55,503 bases of DNA from Xanthomonas cannabis pv. cannabis (GCF_000802365.1 NZ_JSZE01000032.1:1-55503); one strand, 5' to 3'. Shown: positions 35,110-43,951, counted from the stretch's first letter. Translations and numbers: made by a program. Notes: generated by a model from the letters alone, not told the origin.

Positions 35110-36494
35110 CACGCCGTTCCTCCAGGAAAATGCAACGAAGCGATCAACCCGCCGCCGATGCGGTTGGCCAGATCGATACGCCCGCCATGCGCTTCCACCA
35201 CGCGCTTGACGATGGCAAGCCCCAGCCCCGCGCCACCGGCCGGCGCGTCGGGCCCACGCACGAAGCGCTCGAACACGCGCTCGGCCTCGGCGGCCGGGAT
35301 ACCCGGGCCGTGGTCGGCAATGGTGAGCACGTGATGGCTGCCGTCGCTGGTCAGCGCCACCTGCAGCGGCGCGCCGGCGCCATATTTGCAGGCATTGTCG
35401 ATTAGGTTCTTGAGCGCTTCGCGCAGCAGCAGCGCATCGCCGCGCAACAGCGCCGGTTGCGGGTCGATGGCCAGTTGCACGCGTGGTGCGCCCTCGCTGC
35501 GCGGCAGCGCTTCGTGCAGGGCCTGGTGCAGCACCTCGGCCAGATCCACGGTGGCAAAGCGCTGCAGGTTTGCACGGTGGATCACGCTGGCATCGCTGAG
35601 CAACTGATTGAGCAGCCGGCTCATGTGGCTGGCGTTGCGCTCGATCGCCACCAGGCTGCGTTGCATCTCGCGCGGGTCGTCGTCGTCCATGGCCAGCTGT
35701 GCCTGCGCGCGCAATGCGGCCAGCGGTGTGCGCATCTGGTGCGCGGCTTCGGCCATGAAGGCGCGCAGGGTTTCGTTGCTGGACGACAGCCGTGCCATGA
35801 AGCGGTTGAGCGCGGCCACCATCAACTGCATTTCCTGCGGTGCCGGCACGGTGAGCGGCTTTAGCTCCGACGGTTCACGCCGGGAGAGGTCACGTTCGAT
35901 CCGTTGCAGCGGCCGCAGTGCGCGATACACGCCCAGCCACACCAGCCCCAGCGCCAGCAGCGACAGCACCCCGATCGCCACCAGGGCATTGAGCACCACA
36001 TCGCGCGCCACCGCATCGCGTGCGCGCCGGGTCTGGCCCACCTGCACGCGCACTTCGCCCTGCCCGGAGGCCGAGGCCACGCGGTGCATCACCACCGCAA
36101 AGCGCACCGGCTCACCGCTGTAGAGGGCATCGAACAGCACCGGGCGCTCATCACCGGGCGCACGTGCCGGCGACGGCAGGGTGTCTTCACCGGTGATGGT
36201 GCGGCCCTGCGCGTCGAACACGCGGTAGAACACACGGTCTTCCGGCGCCATGCCGAGCAGGTCGAGCGAGGCATACGGCAGGTCCACCTGCCAGTCGCCA
36301 CCGACCAGCGCCACGCTGTCGACGATGGACAGCGCCGAAGACACCAGCAGATGATCATAGGACCGGTTGGCCGCGCGCTCGCCGTAATCGCGCGCCGCAA
36401 AGAACAGCACCACTGCGCCCAGCAGCGACAGGCTGCCCAGATACAGCAGCAAGGTGCGCCGGATCGACGGCGCCACCGGCAGCGGCTCAGCCAT
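35109..36494 (-). CDS. tctE: Sensor histidine kinase, TctE-like
   Basis: 461 residues from ATG 36494 (overlaps the tctD stop by 8 nt; the upstream ORF extension is inside tctD). TM1 (~13-32, 'LLLYLGSLSLLGAVVLFFAA'), a 2CSK-type periplasmic domain of ~130 residues characteristic of TctE kinases ('SIVDSVALVGGDWQVDLPY'), TM2 (~170-190), HAMP, HisKA with phospho-His in 'MAEAAHQMRTPLAALRAQ', and HATPase with 'NLIDNACKYG' and 'GAGLGLAIVKRVVEAHGG'. TctDE systems answer to tricarboxylates such as citrate, which fits the CitMHS transporter and porin encoded divergently. Confidence 0.9.
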   Translation of the reverse strand: MAEPLPVAPSIRRTLLLYLGSLSLLGAVVLFFAARDYGERAANRSYDHLLVSSALSIVDSVALVGGDWQVDLPYASLDLLGMAPEDRVFYRVFDAQGRTITGEDTLPSPARAPGDERPVLFDALYSGEPVRFAVVMHRVASASGQGEVRVQVGQTRRARDAVARDVVLNALVAIGVLSLLALGLVWLGVYRALRPLQRIERDLSRREPSELKPLTVPAPQEMQLMVAALNRFMARLSSSNETLRAFMAEAAHQMRTPLAALRAQAQLAMDDDDPREMQRSLVAIERNASHMSRLLNQLLSDASVIHRANLQRFATVDLAEVLHQALHEALPRSEGAPRVQLAIDPQPALLRGDALLLREALKNLIDNACKYGAGAPLQVALTSDGSHHVLTIADHGPGIPAAEAERVFERFVRGPDAPAGGAGLGLAIVKRVVEAHGGRIDLANRIGGGLIASLHFPGGTA

Positions 36495-37188
36495 CGATGG
36501 CCGGCTCTGCGGGCGCATGCGGGTCGGCTTCCTCGAGCTTGTAACCGGCGCCACGCACGGTGACGATGCGCAACGGCGCACCGGCCAGCTTGCGCCGCAG
36601 CCGGCCGACATACAGCTCGATCGCATTCGGCCCGGCGTCGTCGTCGAAGCCGAACAGGCCGTTGCCGATCTCGTCCTTGCCCACCACGTGGCCCAGCCGC
36701 CCGATCAATATCTCCAGCAGCCGGTATTCGCGGTTGGGCAGGTCGATCGGCGCACCGTCAAGTGTCACTGTGTGCGCCGCGTTGTCGAACACGAAGCCGC
36801 CGATCTGCACCACCTCGGTGGCCTGGCCACGATTGCGGCGCAGCAGCACGCGGCAGCGTGCTTCGAACTCGCGAAAATCGAACGGCTTGCCCAGGTAGTC
36901 GTCCGCTCCGACGTCCAGCGCCTGCACGCGGTCTTCGATGCCATCGCGCGCGGTCAGCATCAGCACCGGCGTGGTGTCGCCGCGCTCGCGCATCCCGGCC
37001 AGCACGCGCAATCCGTCGAGCTTGGGCAAGCCGATATCCAGCACCACCAGATCAAAACTCTGATAGCGCAACACACTCGCCGCCGCCAACCCATCGGCCT
37101 GCCAATCCACCGCATGCCCGCTCCGGCGCATGCGCCGCACGATGGCATCGGCGAGATCGGCATTGTCTTCGACTAGCAGCAGGCGCAT
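36487..37188 (-). CDS. tctD: OmpR-family response regulator, TctD-like
   Basis: 233 residues from ATG 37188; longer frames run into a GGGATTCG repeat. Receiver with 'LLLVEDNADLADAIVRRM' and phospho-Asp in 'DLVVLDIGLPKLDG', then a winged-helix trans_reg_C domain ('NREYRLLEILIGRLGHVV', 'ELYVGRLRRKLAG'). First gene of tctD-tctE-SBP. Transcribed away from the porin-citrate transporter pair, its likely target. The repeat copy at 37195-37328 fills its 5' leader. Confidence 0.92.
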   Translation of the reverse strand: MRLLLVEDNADLADAIVRRMRRSGHAVDWQADGLAAASVLRYQSFDLVVLDIGLPKLDGLRVLAGMRERGDTTPVLMLTARDGIEDRVQALDVGADDYLGKPFDFREFEARCRVLLRRNRGQATEVVQIGGFVFDNAAHTVTLDGAPIDLPNREYRLLEILIGRLGHVVGKDEIGNGLFGFDDDAGPNAIELYVGRLRRKLAGAPLRIVTVRGAGYKLEEADPHAPAEPAIDG

Positions 37189-37194
37189 GCGGCA

Positions 37195-37328
37195 GGGATT
37201 CGTGAATAGGGATTGGGGATTCGTAACAGCGGTTGGCTGCGGCCGGAAGGTAACAGGCCGCGCGCACAAAAGCTTGCCGCTGTGTAGTTCTGTTCTTACG
37301 AATCCCCAATCCCGACTCCCCAATCCCC
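37195..37328. repeat. GGGATTCG-family inverted repeat, copy 2 (tctD leader)
   Basis: Left arm GGGATTCG...GGGATTGGGGATTCGTAA (37195-37226) and right arm TTACGAATCCCCAATCCC...CCAATCCCC (37297-37328) around ~70 bp of unique sequence. It starts 6 nt upstream of the tctD start codon and lies within the tctD/porin divergent region. Confidence 0.8.
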
Positions 37329-37442
37329 GCCCAGCAACGACAGGTCCATGACAGCTTCACCGGACTAGGCTGCTGCCAACGCGCCGCGGCGGTTGTGCGG
37401 TGCATCGCTGAACGTGATTCACACATGTACCTGGGAGGGTCT

Positions 37443-38636
37443 GTGAGCAACGACACCTTGCGCCTGCGTGCGTTCACCGCCTGTGCGGCGCTCTGCCTGG
37501 CACCGGCAGTGCATGCGGCCGATGGCGAAGGCCCGGTCACTGCGGAAGTGGGCGGGCGTATCCACTGGGACTTCACCGTGTTCGACAACGATGATCGCGG
37601 CACGCCCGAGCGCAACGACACCCAGTTCCGCCGCGCGTGGCTGGACGTAGCGGGCAAGTTCTACGGCTTCAACTACAAGGCCGAGGCGGAATTTGCCGGC
37701 CTGCAGTACGAGCCGGGCAGCCGCGGCATCCTGGCGCGCGATGTCTATATCGCCAAGAAGTTTTCTGCCGGTACGCTGACCGTGGGCCAGTTCAAGCAGT
37801 ACTTCTCGCTCGATGACCGCACCGGCTCCAATTACGGCCCGTTCCTGGAGCGCGGCTATGCCTCCACCACGCTGGCGCCGATCTACCGCAAGGCGATTTC
37901 CTGGCAGGCCAACCGCCCGGATGCCACCTGGTCCACGGCGTTGTACAGCCTGGAAAGCATCGATAATTCCGCCACCAAGGGCGGTGCGCTCGGCACCCGG
38001 CTGACCTTTGCGCCGGAGATGGGCGAAGCGCGCCTGCGCCACCTGGGCATCTCGCTGGCGCACGAGCGTTATTCGCACCCGGGCAGCGCCGGCGCAGCGC
38101 CGCTGCTGATCCGGCCGCGCCCCGAAAACGATCTGGCCAACAACAGCCGCATCACCCTGGCGCGTTTTGCCGACGGCCGCGACACCGACTTCGACAAATG
38201 GTCGCTGGAATATGCCGAAGTCATGGGCCCGTGGTCGTGGCAGAGCGAATTCAGCGGCGGCCTGCTCGACGATGGCAGCCAGCATGCCAAGGTGTTGGCG
38301 AGCTACGGGCTGGTCAGCTGGTTCGTCACCGGCGAATCGCGCGGCTACGACCGCAAGACCGGCCGCTTCAGCCGCATCGCCACGCCCAACCGCCCAAGCG
38401 GCGCGTTCGAGCTGGCGCTGCGTTACGACTACATGCGCGGCGACCAGCACCTGGATGGGCAGCCCAACTTCATCGATGCCAGCACGCAGTCGTGGACGCT
38501 GGGCGGGAACTGGTACTTCAAGCCCAACCTGCGCGTGATGCTCAATGTCATCGACAGCCGCAACCGCGACCGCACCATGAATGCGGTGGTCGATCACACG
38601 CTGGCGGTCACCGGCCGCTTCCAGTACGACTTCTGA
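37443..38636 (+). CDS. OprO/OprP-family outer-membrane porin (citrate-module)
   Basis: 397 residues from GTG 37443, preceded by GGGAGGG; an ATG at 37425 is the alternative. Signal peptide (LRAFTACAALCLAPAVHAAD), a porin_O_P barrel ('FRRAWLDVAGKFYGFNYKAE', 'GTLTVGQFKQYFSLDDRTGS') and the C-terminal 'VTGRFQYDF'. The 'GQFK' with nearby basic residues is typical of OprP-like constriction loops. Followed 214 nt later by a CitMHS symporter and divergent from tctDE, so citrate or related tricarboxylates are the inferred cargo rather than phosphate. Confidence 0.88.
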   Translation: MSNDTLRLRAFTACAALCLAPAVHAADGEGPVTAEVGGRIHWDFTVFDNDDRGTPERNDTQFRRAWLDVAGKFYGFNYKAEAEFAGLQYEPGSRGILARDVYIAKKFSAGTLTVGQFKQYFSLDDRTGSNYGPFLERGYASTTLAPIYRKAISWQANRPDATWSTALYSLESIDNSATKGGALGTRLTFAPEMGEARLRHLGISLAHERYSHPGSAGAAPLLIRPRPENDLANNSRITLARFADGRDTDFDKWSLEYAEVMGPWSWQSEFSGGLLDDGSQHAKVLASYGLVSWFVTGESRGYDRKTGRFSRIATPNRPSGAFELALRYDYMRGDQHLDGQPNFIDASTQSWTLGGNWYFKPNLRVMLNVIDSRNRDRTMNAVVDHTLAVTGRFQYDF

Positions 38637-38850
38637 TGCGATGCCCGCCCGCACCTCGCAGTGAAGTGAGCGCCTTGCGTGCCATCGCTACGCGTGCGCA
38701 GCGCGGTCCGCGCAAGACACTGCAACGTTGCGATGCGCGTGTGCTTGTACCACCGGCCGTTTCCACACCACCCCATCACCAGCACTGCGCGTCCTGTGCA
38801 GCGCTGCGCTCCGCCCTCTCCCTGCTGTACGCCTCAAAGGATTTGCCCGC

Positions 38851-40179
38851 ATGCTGACCGCGCTCGGTTTCGGAATGGTGATCACCTTCATGTACCTGAT
38901 CATGAGCAAGCGGCTGTCGCCGCTGGTGGCTCTGATCACGGTACCGATCGTGTTCGCGTTGCTGGGCGGCTTCGGCACCGGCATCAACGACATGATGCTC
39001 GAAGGCATCAAGAAGATCGCGCCCACCGGCGTGATGCTGATGTTCGCCATCCTCTACTTCGGGGTGATGATCGATGCCGGGTTGTTCGACCCGCTGGTCG
39101 GCCGCATCCTGCGCCTGGTCAAGGGCGACCCGCTGAAGATCGTGATGGGTACGGCGATCCTGGCGATGCTGATCTCGCTCGACGGCGACGGCTCCACCAC
39201 CTACATGATCACCGTCTCGGCGATGTTGCCGCTGTACCAGCGCCTGGGCATGAACGCGCTCAACCTCACCTGCGTGACCATCCTGGCCAGCGGCGTGATG
39301 AACCTGACCCCGTGGGGCGGCCCCACCGCGCGCGCCGCCACTGCCTTGCATGTGGACCCGGCCGATGTGTTCGTGCCGCTGGTACCGGCCATGCTGCTGG
39401 CGATTGCCGGCATCCTGACGCTGGCGTGGTACCTGGGCATGCGGGAGCGACGGCGCCTGGGCGTGGTGCGGCTGCCGGCCGACGGCAACTGGCTGGACAC
39501 CAGCATCCCCGAAGACAACGACGCATTGCCGCGCGTGGAAGATACCGAAGACATGAAGCGGCCCAAGCTGCTGTGGGTGAACCTGATCCTGACCCTAGCG
39601 CTGATGGGCGCGCTGGTGGTGGGCGTGCTGCCGATGCCGGTGTTGTTCATGATCGGCTTTGCGCTGGCGCTGATGATCAACTACCCGAACCTGGCCGAAC
39701 AGCGCCGCCGCTTGGTCAACCATGCCGGCAACGTGCTGTCGGTGGTGTCGCTGATTTTCGCCGCGGGCATCTTCACCGGCATCCTGTCCAACACCGGCAT
39801 GGTGGAGGCGATGTCGCGCAGTTTCCTGGCGGTGATCCCCGATAGCTGGGGCCCGTACCTGGCGGTGATCACCGCGATCGTCAGCATGCCGTTTACGTTC
39901 TTCATGTCCAACGACGCGTTCTATTTCGGCGTGCTGCCGATCCTGTCCGAAGCGGCCGGCCACTACGGTATCACCCCGGTGGAAATGGCCCGCGCCTCGC
40001 TCGCAGGCCAGCCGGTGCATCTGCTGAGCCCCCTGGTGCCCTCGACCTATCTGCTGGTCGGCCTGGCCAAGGTCGACTTTGCCGACCACCAACGCTTCAC
40101 GCTGAAGTGGGCGGTGCTGATTTCCCTGCTGATGCTGGCGGGCGGGCTGGCGTTTGGCCTGTTTCCGTTGGCGCGCTAG
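38851..40179 (+). CDS. CitMHS-family metal-citrate/proton symporter
   Basis: 442 residues from ATG 38851 (AAAGGA upstream). About 12 membrane helices. CitMHS marks: 'LIMSKRLSPLVALITVPIVF', 'LYFGVMIDAGLFDPLVGRIL', 'LDGDGSTTYMITVSAMLPLY', 'FFMSNDAFYFGVLPILSEAA'. Family members import citrate complexed with Mg or Ca together with protons. Forms an outer-to-inner membrane route with the preceding porin; TctDE is the probable regulator. In Xanthomonas a homologue (CitH) is known to be plant-induced. Confidence 0.93.
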   Translation: MLTALGFGMVITFMYLIMSKRLSPLVALITVPIVFALLGGFGTGINDMMLEGIKKIAPTGVMLMFAILYFGVMIDAGLFDPLVGRILRLVKGDPLKIVMGTAILAMLISLDGDGSTTYMITVSAMLPLYQRLGMNALNLTCVTILASGVMNLTPWGGPTARAATALHVDPADVFVPLVPAMLLAIAGILTLAWYLGMRERRRLGVVRLPADGNWLDTSIPEDNDALPRVEDTEDMKRPKLLWVNLILTLALMGALVVGVLPMPVLFMIGFALALMINYPNLAEQRRRLVNHAGNVLSVVSLIFAAGIFTGILSNTGMVEAMSRSFLAVIPDSWGPYLAVITAIVSMPFTFFMSNDAFYFGVLPILSEAAGHYGITPVEMARASLAGQPVHLLSPLVPSTYLLVGLAKVDFADHQRFTLKWAVLISLLMLAGGLAFGLFPLAR

Positions 40180-40188
40180 TCGCGCGCC

Positions 40189-40279
40189 GGGATTCGGCAT
40201 TCGGGATTGGGGATTCGCAAAAGCCAGAGCGAATCACTGCCCGCTGTTACGAATCCCGTTATCCCCAATCCCGAATCCC
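40189..40279. repeat. GGGATTCG-family inverted repeat, copy 3
   Basis: GGGATTCGGCATTCGGGATTGGGGATTCGC (40189-40218, with spacer) paired with TTACGAATCCCG...CCCCAATCCCGAATCCC (40248-40279). Lies between the citrate symporter and the SDR gene, ending 20 nt before the latter's ATG. Confidence 0.8.
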
Positions 40280-40299
40280 AACTCCGAAGGAGTTACTCA

Positions 40300-41040
40300 A
40301 TGACTCTCCGCATCGCATACGTCACCAGCGGCATGGGCAGTGTGGGCACCGCGATCTGCCAGAAGCTGGCGCGCAGCGGGCACACCGTGGTTGCCGGTTG
40401 CGGGCCCAATTCGCCGCGCAAGTCGGCCTGGTTGCGCGAGCAGCGCGAACAGGGTTTCGACTTCGTGGCCTCCGAAGGCAATGCCGCCGACTGGGAGTCC
40501 ACCGTGGCCGCGTTTGCCAAGGTCAAGGCCGAAGTCGGCGAGATCGATGTGCTGGTCAACAACGCCGGCGGCAGCCGCGACACCTTGTTCCGGCAGATGA
40601 CCCGCGACGACTGGAACGCGGTGATCGCCAGCAACCTGCACTCGTTGTTCAACATCACCAAGCAGGTGGTCGATGGCATGACGTCGCGCGGCTGGGGGCG
40701 CATCGTCAACATCGGTTCGGTCAGCGCGCACAAGGGCCAGATCGGGCAGATCAATTTCGCCACCGCCAAGGCGGCCATGCATGGCTTCAGCCGCGCCCTG
40801 GCGCAAGAAGTCGCCTCGCGCGGGGTGACCGTCAACACCATCTCGCCCGGTTACATCGCCAGCGCATCCATCAGCAGCTTTCCGCCGGACGTACTCGACC
40901 GCCTGGCCACCTCGGTACCGGTGCGCCGGCTGGGCAAGCCGGCCGAAGTGGCGGGCCTGTGCGCGTGGCTCGCTTCAGACGAGGCTGCCTACGTGACCGG
41001 CGCCGACTATGCGGTCAATGGCGGCCTCTACATGGGCTGA
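40300..41040 (+). CDS. Acetoacetyl-CoA reductase-like SDR with altered catalytic site
   Basis: 246 residues from ATG 40300 (CCGAAGGAG upstream). Overall it aligns closely with PhaB, which reduces acetoacetyl-CoA to (R)-3-hydroxybutyryl-CoA with NADPH. But the active-site Tyr is Phe153 ('QINFATAKAAMHG', where PhaB has NYSTAK), with Ser140 and Lys157 kept, and the nucleotide motif TGxxxGxG reads 'TSGMGSVG' (Gly10 and Gly14 are Ser). Asn-Asn-Ala-Gly ('LVNNAGGSRDTLF') is intact. The frame is uninterrupted, so it is expressed protein rather than a wreck. Possibly inactive or moonlighting. No PHA synthase nearby. Confidence 0.88.
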   Translation: MTLRIAYVTSGMGSVGTAICQKLARSGHTVVAGCGPNSPRKSAWLREQREQGFDFVASEGNAADWESTVAAFAKVKAEVGEIDVLVNNAGGSRDTLFRQMTRDDWNAVIASNLHSLFNITKQVVDGMTSRGWGRIVNIGSVSAHKGQIGQINFATAKAAMHGFSRALAQEVASRGVTVNTISPGYIASASISSFPPDVLDRLATSVPVRRLGKPAEVAGLCAWLASDEAAYVTGADYAVNGGLYMG

Positions 41041-41268
41041 TGGCCGCCGCCGCACACCACTGGCGGCACCTCTTCGGTACCTCGGGTACAGGCCACGGCG
41101 ACGCAGCCGTCGTGTCCGTCTGCCACGCACGTCGACCGATCAAGTGCAAACGCTAGGACATGGGTGCGCGATGACGTAGCGCATCCGCGCACAAGCGGCC
41201 GCCACTACGCGAACAACCCGCCTCTAGTGCGAACTGATTACACTCTGGCTTTTCCGCAGTGCGCTGCC

Positions 41269-42300
41269 ATGGCCAAACCTTCAGAACGCACCACGCACAA
41301 TGCCCGCCCGCAGATGGCCGACATCGCCCGCATGGCCGGCGTCTCCGAGTCCACCGTGTCGCGTGCATTGGCCGGCAGCCCGGTGGTGGCCGAGCGCACC
41401 CGCGCCTACATCAAGCAGATTGCCGCCGATGCCGGCTATCAGGTCGACCCGGTCGCGCGCAGCCTGCGCGCCAAACGCTCCAACACGGTGAGCGTGGCGG
41501 TGCCGATGATGCATGCGCTGGATCAGCCGCTGTCCGATCCGTTCCTGATGACCATGCTGGCGCTGCTGGCCGAAGAACTCACCGGCCGTGGCTACAGCAT
41601 GCTGCTATCCAAGCTGGACCGACACCAGGACGGCTGGGTGGAGCAGCTGGCGCGCGGCAACCGCTCCGATGGCGTGATCGTGCTGGGGCAAAGCTCCGAG
41701 CATGCCGCACTGGACGAAGCCGCACGCGATGGCTTGCCGATGGCGGTCTGGGGCAGCCGCATCGACGGGCAGGCCTACATCAGCGTAGGCAGCGACAATT
41801 TCCAGGGCGGCGCATTGGCCACCGAACACCTGATCGCCAGCGGCCGCCAGCGTATCGCCTTTCTCGGCGACGACCAGCTGCCGGAAGTGGCACCGCGCTT
41901 TGCCGGTTACCGGCACGCGCTGGAGCAGCACGGGCTGGAATTCGACACTCGCCTGCATGCGCGTAGCCATTTCGTCAGCGAAGACGCCTACCGGCTGACC
42001 CGCGCCATGCTCAAGAAGACCGACCCGCCGGATGGCCTGTTTGCCGCCTCCGACGTGATTGCCGTGGGCGCCATCCGCGCCCTGGTCGAAGCCGGCCACC
42101 GCGTGCCGCAGGACATTTCGCTGGTGGGCTTCGACGACATCCCGCTGGCCGCCTACAGCCAGCCCCCGCTGACCACGGTACGGCAGGACCTGGGCCTGGC
42201 CGCACGATTGCTGGTGGATCGCCTGCTGGCGCTCATTGCCGGCGAAACGGTGCAATCGGTTGAAATGCCGGTGAAGCTGGTGGTGCGCGAGTCGGCGTGA
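41269..42300 (+). CDS. suxR: LacI-family sucrose-locus repressor
   Basis: 343 residues from ATG 41269. LacI HTH '[20 protein letters not shown]' with hinge 'RSLRAKRSN', then a periplasmic-binding-like effector domain ('[10 protein letters not shown]', '[20 protein letters not shown]', '[20 protein letters not shown]', '[20 protein letters not shown]'). Position and order next to suxC, suxA and suxB match the Xanthomonas sux locus, where SuxR represses sucrose uptake. Its likely binding sites are the two CAATCGATTG palindromes between suxC and suxA. A satellite repeat starts 4 nt after its stop. Confidence 0.92.
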   Translation: MAKPSERTTHNARPQMADIARMAGVSESTVSRALAGSPVVAERTRAYIKQIAADAGYQVDPVARSLRAKRSNTVSVAVPMMHALDQPLSDPFLMTMLALLAEELTGRGYSMLLSKLDRHQDGWVEQLARGNRSDGVIVLGQSSEHAALDEAARDGLPMAVWGSRIDGQAYISVGSDNFQGGALATEHLIASGRQRIAFLGDDQLPEVAPRFAGYRHALEQHGLEFDTRLHARSHFVSEDAYRLTRAMLKKTDPPDGLFAASDVIAVGAIRALVEAGHRVPQDISLVGFDDIPLAAYSQPPLTTVRQDLGLAARLLVDRLLALIAGETVQSVEMPVKLVVRESA

Positions 42301-42304
42301 AGCG

Positions 42305-42462
42305 GGGATTTGGGATTCGGGATTTGGGATTCGGGATTCGGGATTCGGGATTCGGGATTCGGGATTCGGGATTGGGATTGGGATTGGGATTGGGATTGGG
42401 ATTGGGATTGGGATTGGGATTGGGATTGCGGATTGCGGATTGCGGATTGCCGATTGCCGATT
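42305..42462 (+). repeat. Mixed GGGATTC/GGGATT/GCSGATT tandem array
   Basis: Nine 7-mers GGGATTY (42305-42367), ten perfect 6-mers GGGATT (42368-42427), three GCGGATT and two GCCGATT 7-mers (42428-42462): 158 bp. Same unit as the GGGATTCG elements elsewhere in the window but expanded on one strand only, without the pairing arm. A probable variable-number locus. Confidence 0.9.
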
Positions 42463-42488
42463 CGAAGATACCAGTCGGCAGCCCGCTT

Positions 42489-42533
42489 CCTTCTCCCGCC
42501 TGCGGGAGAAGGTGCCCGAAGGGCGGATGAGGG
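42489..42533. repeat. REP-like hairpin repeat between suxR and suxC
   Basis: CCTTCTCCCG-CCTG-CGGGAGAAGG (42489-42512), a perfect 10-bp stem, followed by TGCCCGAAGGGCGGATGAGGG. Common intergenic repeat type in Xanthomonas; sits between the convergent suxR and suxC 3' ends and may shield them from read-through. Confidence 0.7.
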
Positions 42534-42565
42534 GGCAGGCAGCCGGCGATGTCAGCTAGGTATTC

Positions 42566-43891
42566 CTAAGAATCTGACAGGATCACTTTCGGCTTGCGGA
42601 CGCGCACGCACAGCATCGCTACCGCGGCGGCCAGCATCAGTGCGCCGGCAAGCTTGATCACGTTGCGCGGGTCGCCGTGCAGCAGGCGCTCGTAATACAG
42701 CGGCAAGGTGACGATCTGGATCAGCATCGGCAGCACGATGAACAGGTTGAACAAGCCCATGTACACGCCGGTACGCTCGGGCGGAATGCTGTCGGCCAGC
42801 ATCAGATACGGGTTGCCCATCATGCTGGCCCAGGCAAGACCAATGCCGATCATCGGCAGCAGCAACAGCCAGCGGTTCTCGATGCCCGTCAACATCCACA
42901 TGCCGGCGCCCGCCGCCAGCAGGCACGCGGCATGCGTGTACTTCGGGCCGAAGCGGCGTACCACCGGCACCATCGCAAATGCGGCCAGAAACGCGATGAA
43001 ATTGTAGAAGCCGCCGATCTGCCCGTTGACCAGCCCCGCCTCGCGGAACCCGTGCGAGGTGGCGTCGGTGGTGCCGAACAACGTGGTCGACAACGACAGC
43101 ACGATGTATTGCCAGTAGCAGAAGATCGCGTACCACTGGAACAGCATCACCGGGGCCAGCTGGCGCATGGTCGGCGGCATGTCGCGCAACGCACCGCCGA
43201 TCTCGCGTATCACCGCGCCCAGGCCGGCGCCGCGCTGGCGCATGCGCGCGATCTCTACCGGCGCAATCGCCGGCTCGCGCACGCTGCGAGCGGTGAGCAG
43301 GATGGAGGCGGCCGAAAATCCCGCACCGATCACGAACGCAGCGATGGTGACGTACGGAATATGATGTGCGTTGGCGGCATCCTGGTTCATGCCCATCCAC
43401 ACCAGCAGCGGCGGCGTGAGGTAGGCCAGGGTTTGCGCCAGACCGGTGAACGCGCTTTGGGTCAGGTATCCCAGCGGCCGCTGCGGTGGCGCCAGCACGT
43501 CGCTGACCAGTGCACGGTACGGCTCCATCGCCACGTTGTTGGCCGCATCCAGGATCCACAGCAGGCACACCGCCATCCACAGCGCGGTACTGAACGGCAT
43601 CGCCAGCAGGCACAGGCTGCACACCAGCGCGCCCAGGACCATGTACGGCATGCGCCGGCCCCAGCGGGTGACCGAGCGGTCACTCCATGCACCCACGAAC
43701 GGCTGCAGCACCAGCCCGGTGATCGGCCCGGCCAGCCACAGGTACGGCAGGCTGGCGTGGTCGGCGCCCAGGTAGTTGTAGATCGGGCTCATGTTGCTCT
43801 GCTGCAAGCCGAAGCTGTATTGCACGCCGAAGAAGCCGGCGTTGAGCGCCAGGATGCGCGCAAAGGAAAGCGGAGGAGCGGTCGACGACAT
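42566..43891 (-). CDS. suxC: MFS sucrose transporter of the sux locus
   Basis: 441 residues from ATG 43891 with about 12 membrane helices. MFS/GPH-like sugar carrier: 'LWLAGPITGLVLQPFVGAWS' and 'DRSVTRWGRRMPYMVLGALV' carry the family's D-R-x-x-RWGRR-P loop motif, also found in plant-type sucrose carriers; a second-half signature is 'MMGNPYLMLADSIPPERTGV'. Imports sucrose across the inner membrane after SuxA. Divergent from suxA; a palindromic operator lies ~60 nt upstream of its start. Confidence 0.92.
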   Translation of the reverse strand: MSSTAPPLSFARILALNAGFFGVQYSFGLQQSNMSPIYNYLGADHASLPYLWLAGPITGLVLQPFVGAWSDRSVTRWGRRMPYMVLGALVCSLCLLAMPFSTALWMAVCLLWILDAANNVAMEPYRALVSDVLAPPQRPLGYLTQSAFTGLAQTLAYLTPPLLVWMGMNQDAANAHHIPYVTIAAFVIGAGFSAASILLTARSVREPAIAPVEIARMRQRGAGLGAVIREIGGALRDMPPTMRQLAPVMLFQWYAIFCYWQYIVLSLSTTLFGTTDATSHGFREAGLVNGQIGGFYNFIAFLAAFAMVPVVRRFGPKYTHAACLLAAGAGMWMLTGIENRWLLLLPMIGIGLAWASMMGNPYLMLADSIPPERTGVYMGLFNLFIVLPMLIQIVTLPLYYERLLHGDPRNVIKLAGALMLAAAVAMLCVRVRKPKVILSDS

Positions 43892-43951
43892 GCAGGGCCC
43901 TGGGCATCGGTGCGGCTCCCAGTGGCCGCAGCGCACTGTACCCTGCCGCCT

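Noticed and set aside
42305-42462. CRISPR array
   Set aside because: Units are 6-7 bp without spacers; no cas genes.
42305-42530. Translated Asp-Trp/Leu-Gly repeat peptides from the satellite
   Set aside because: Artefact of tandem GGGATT units in all frames; no start signal.
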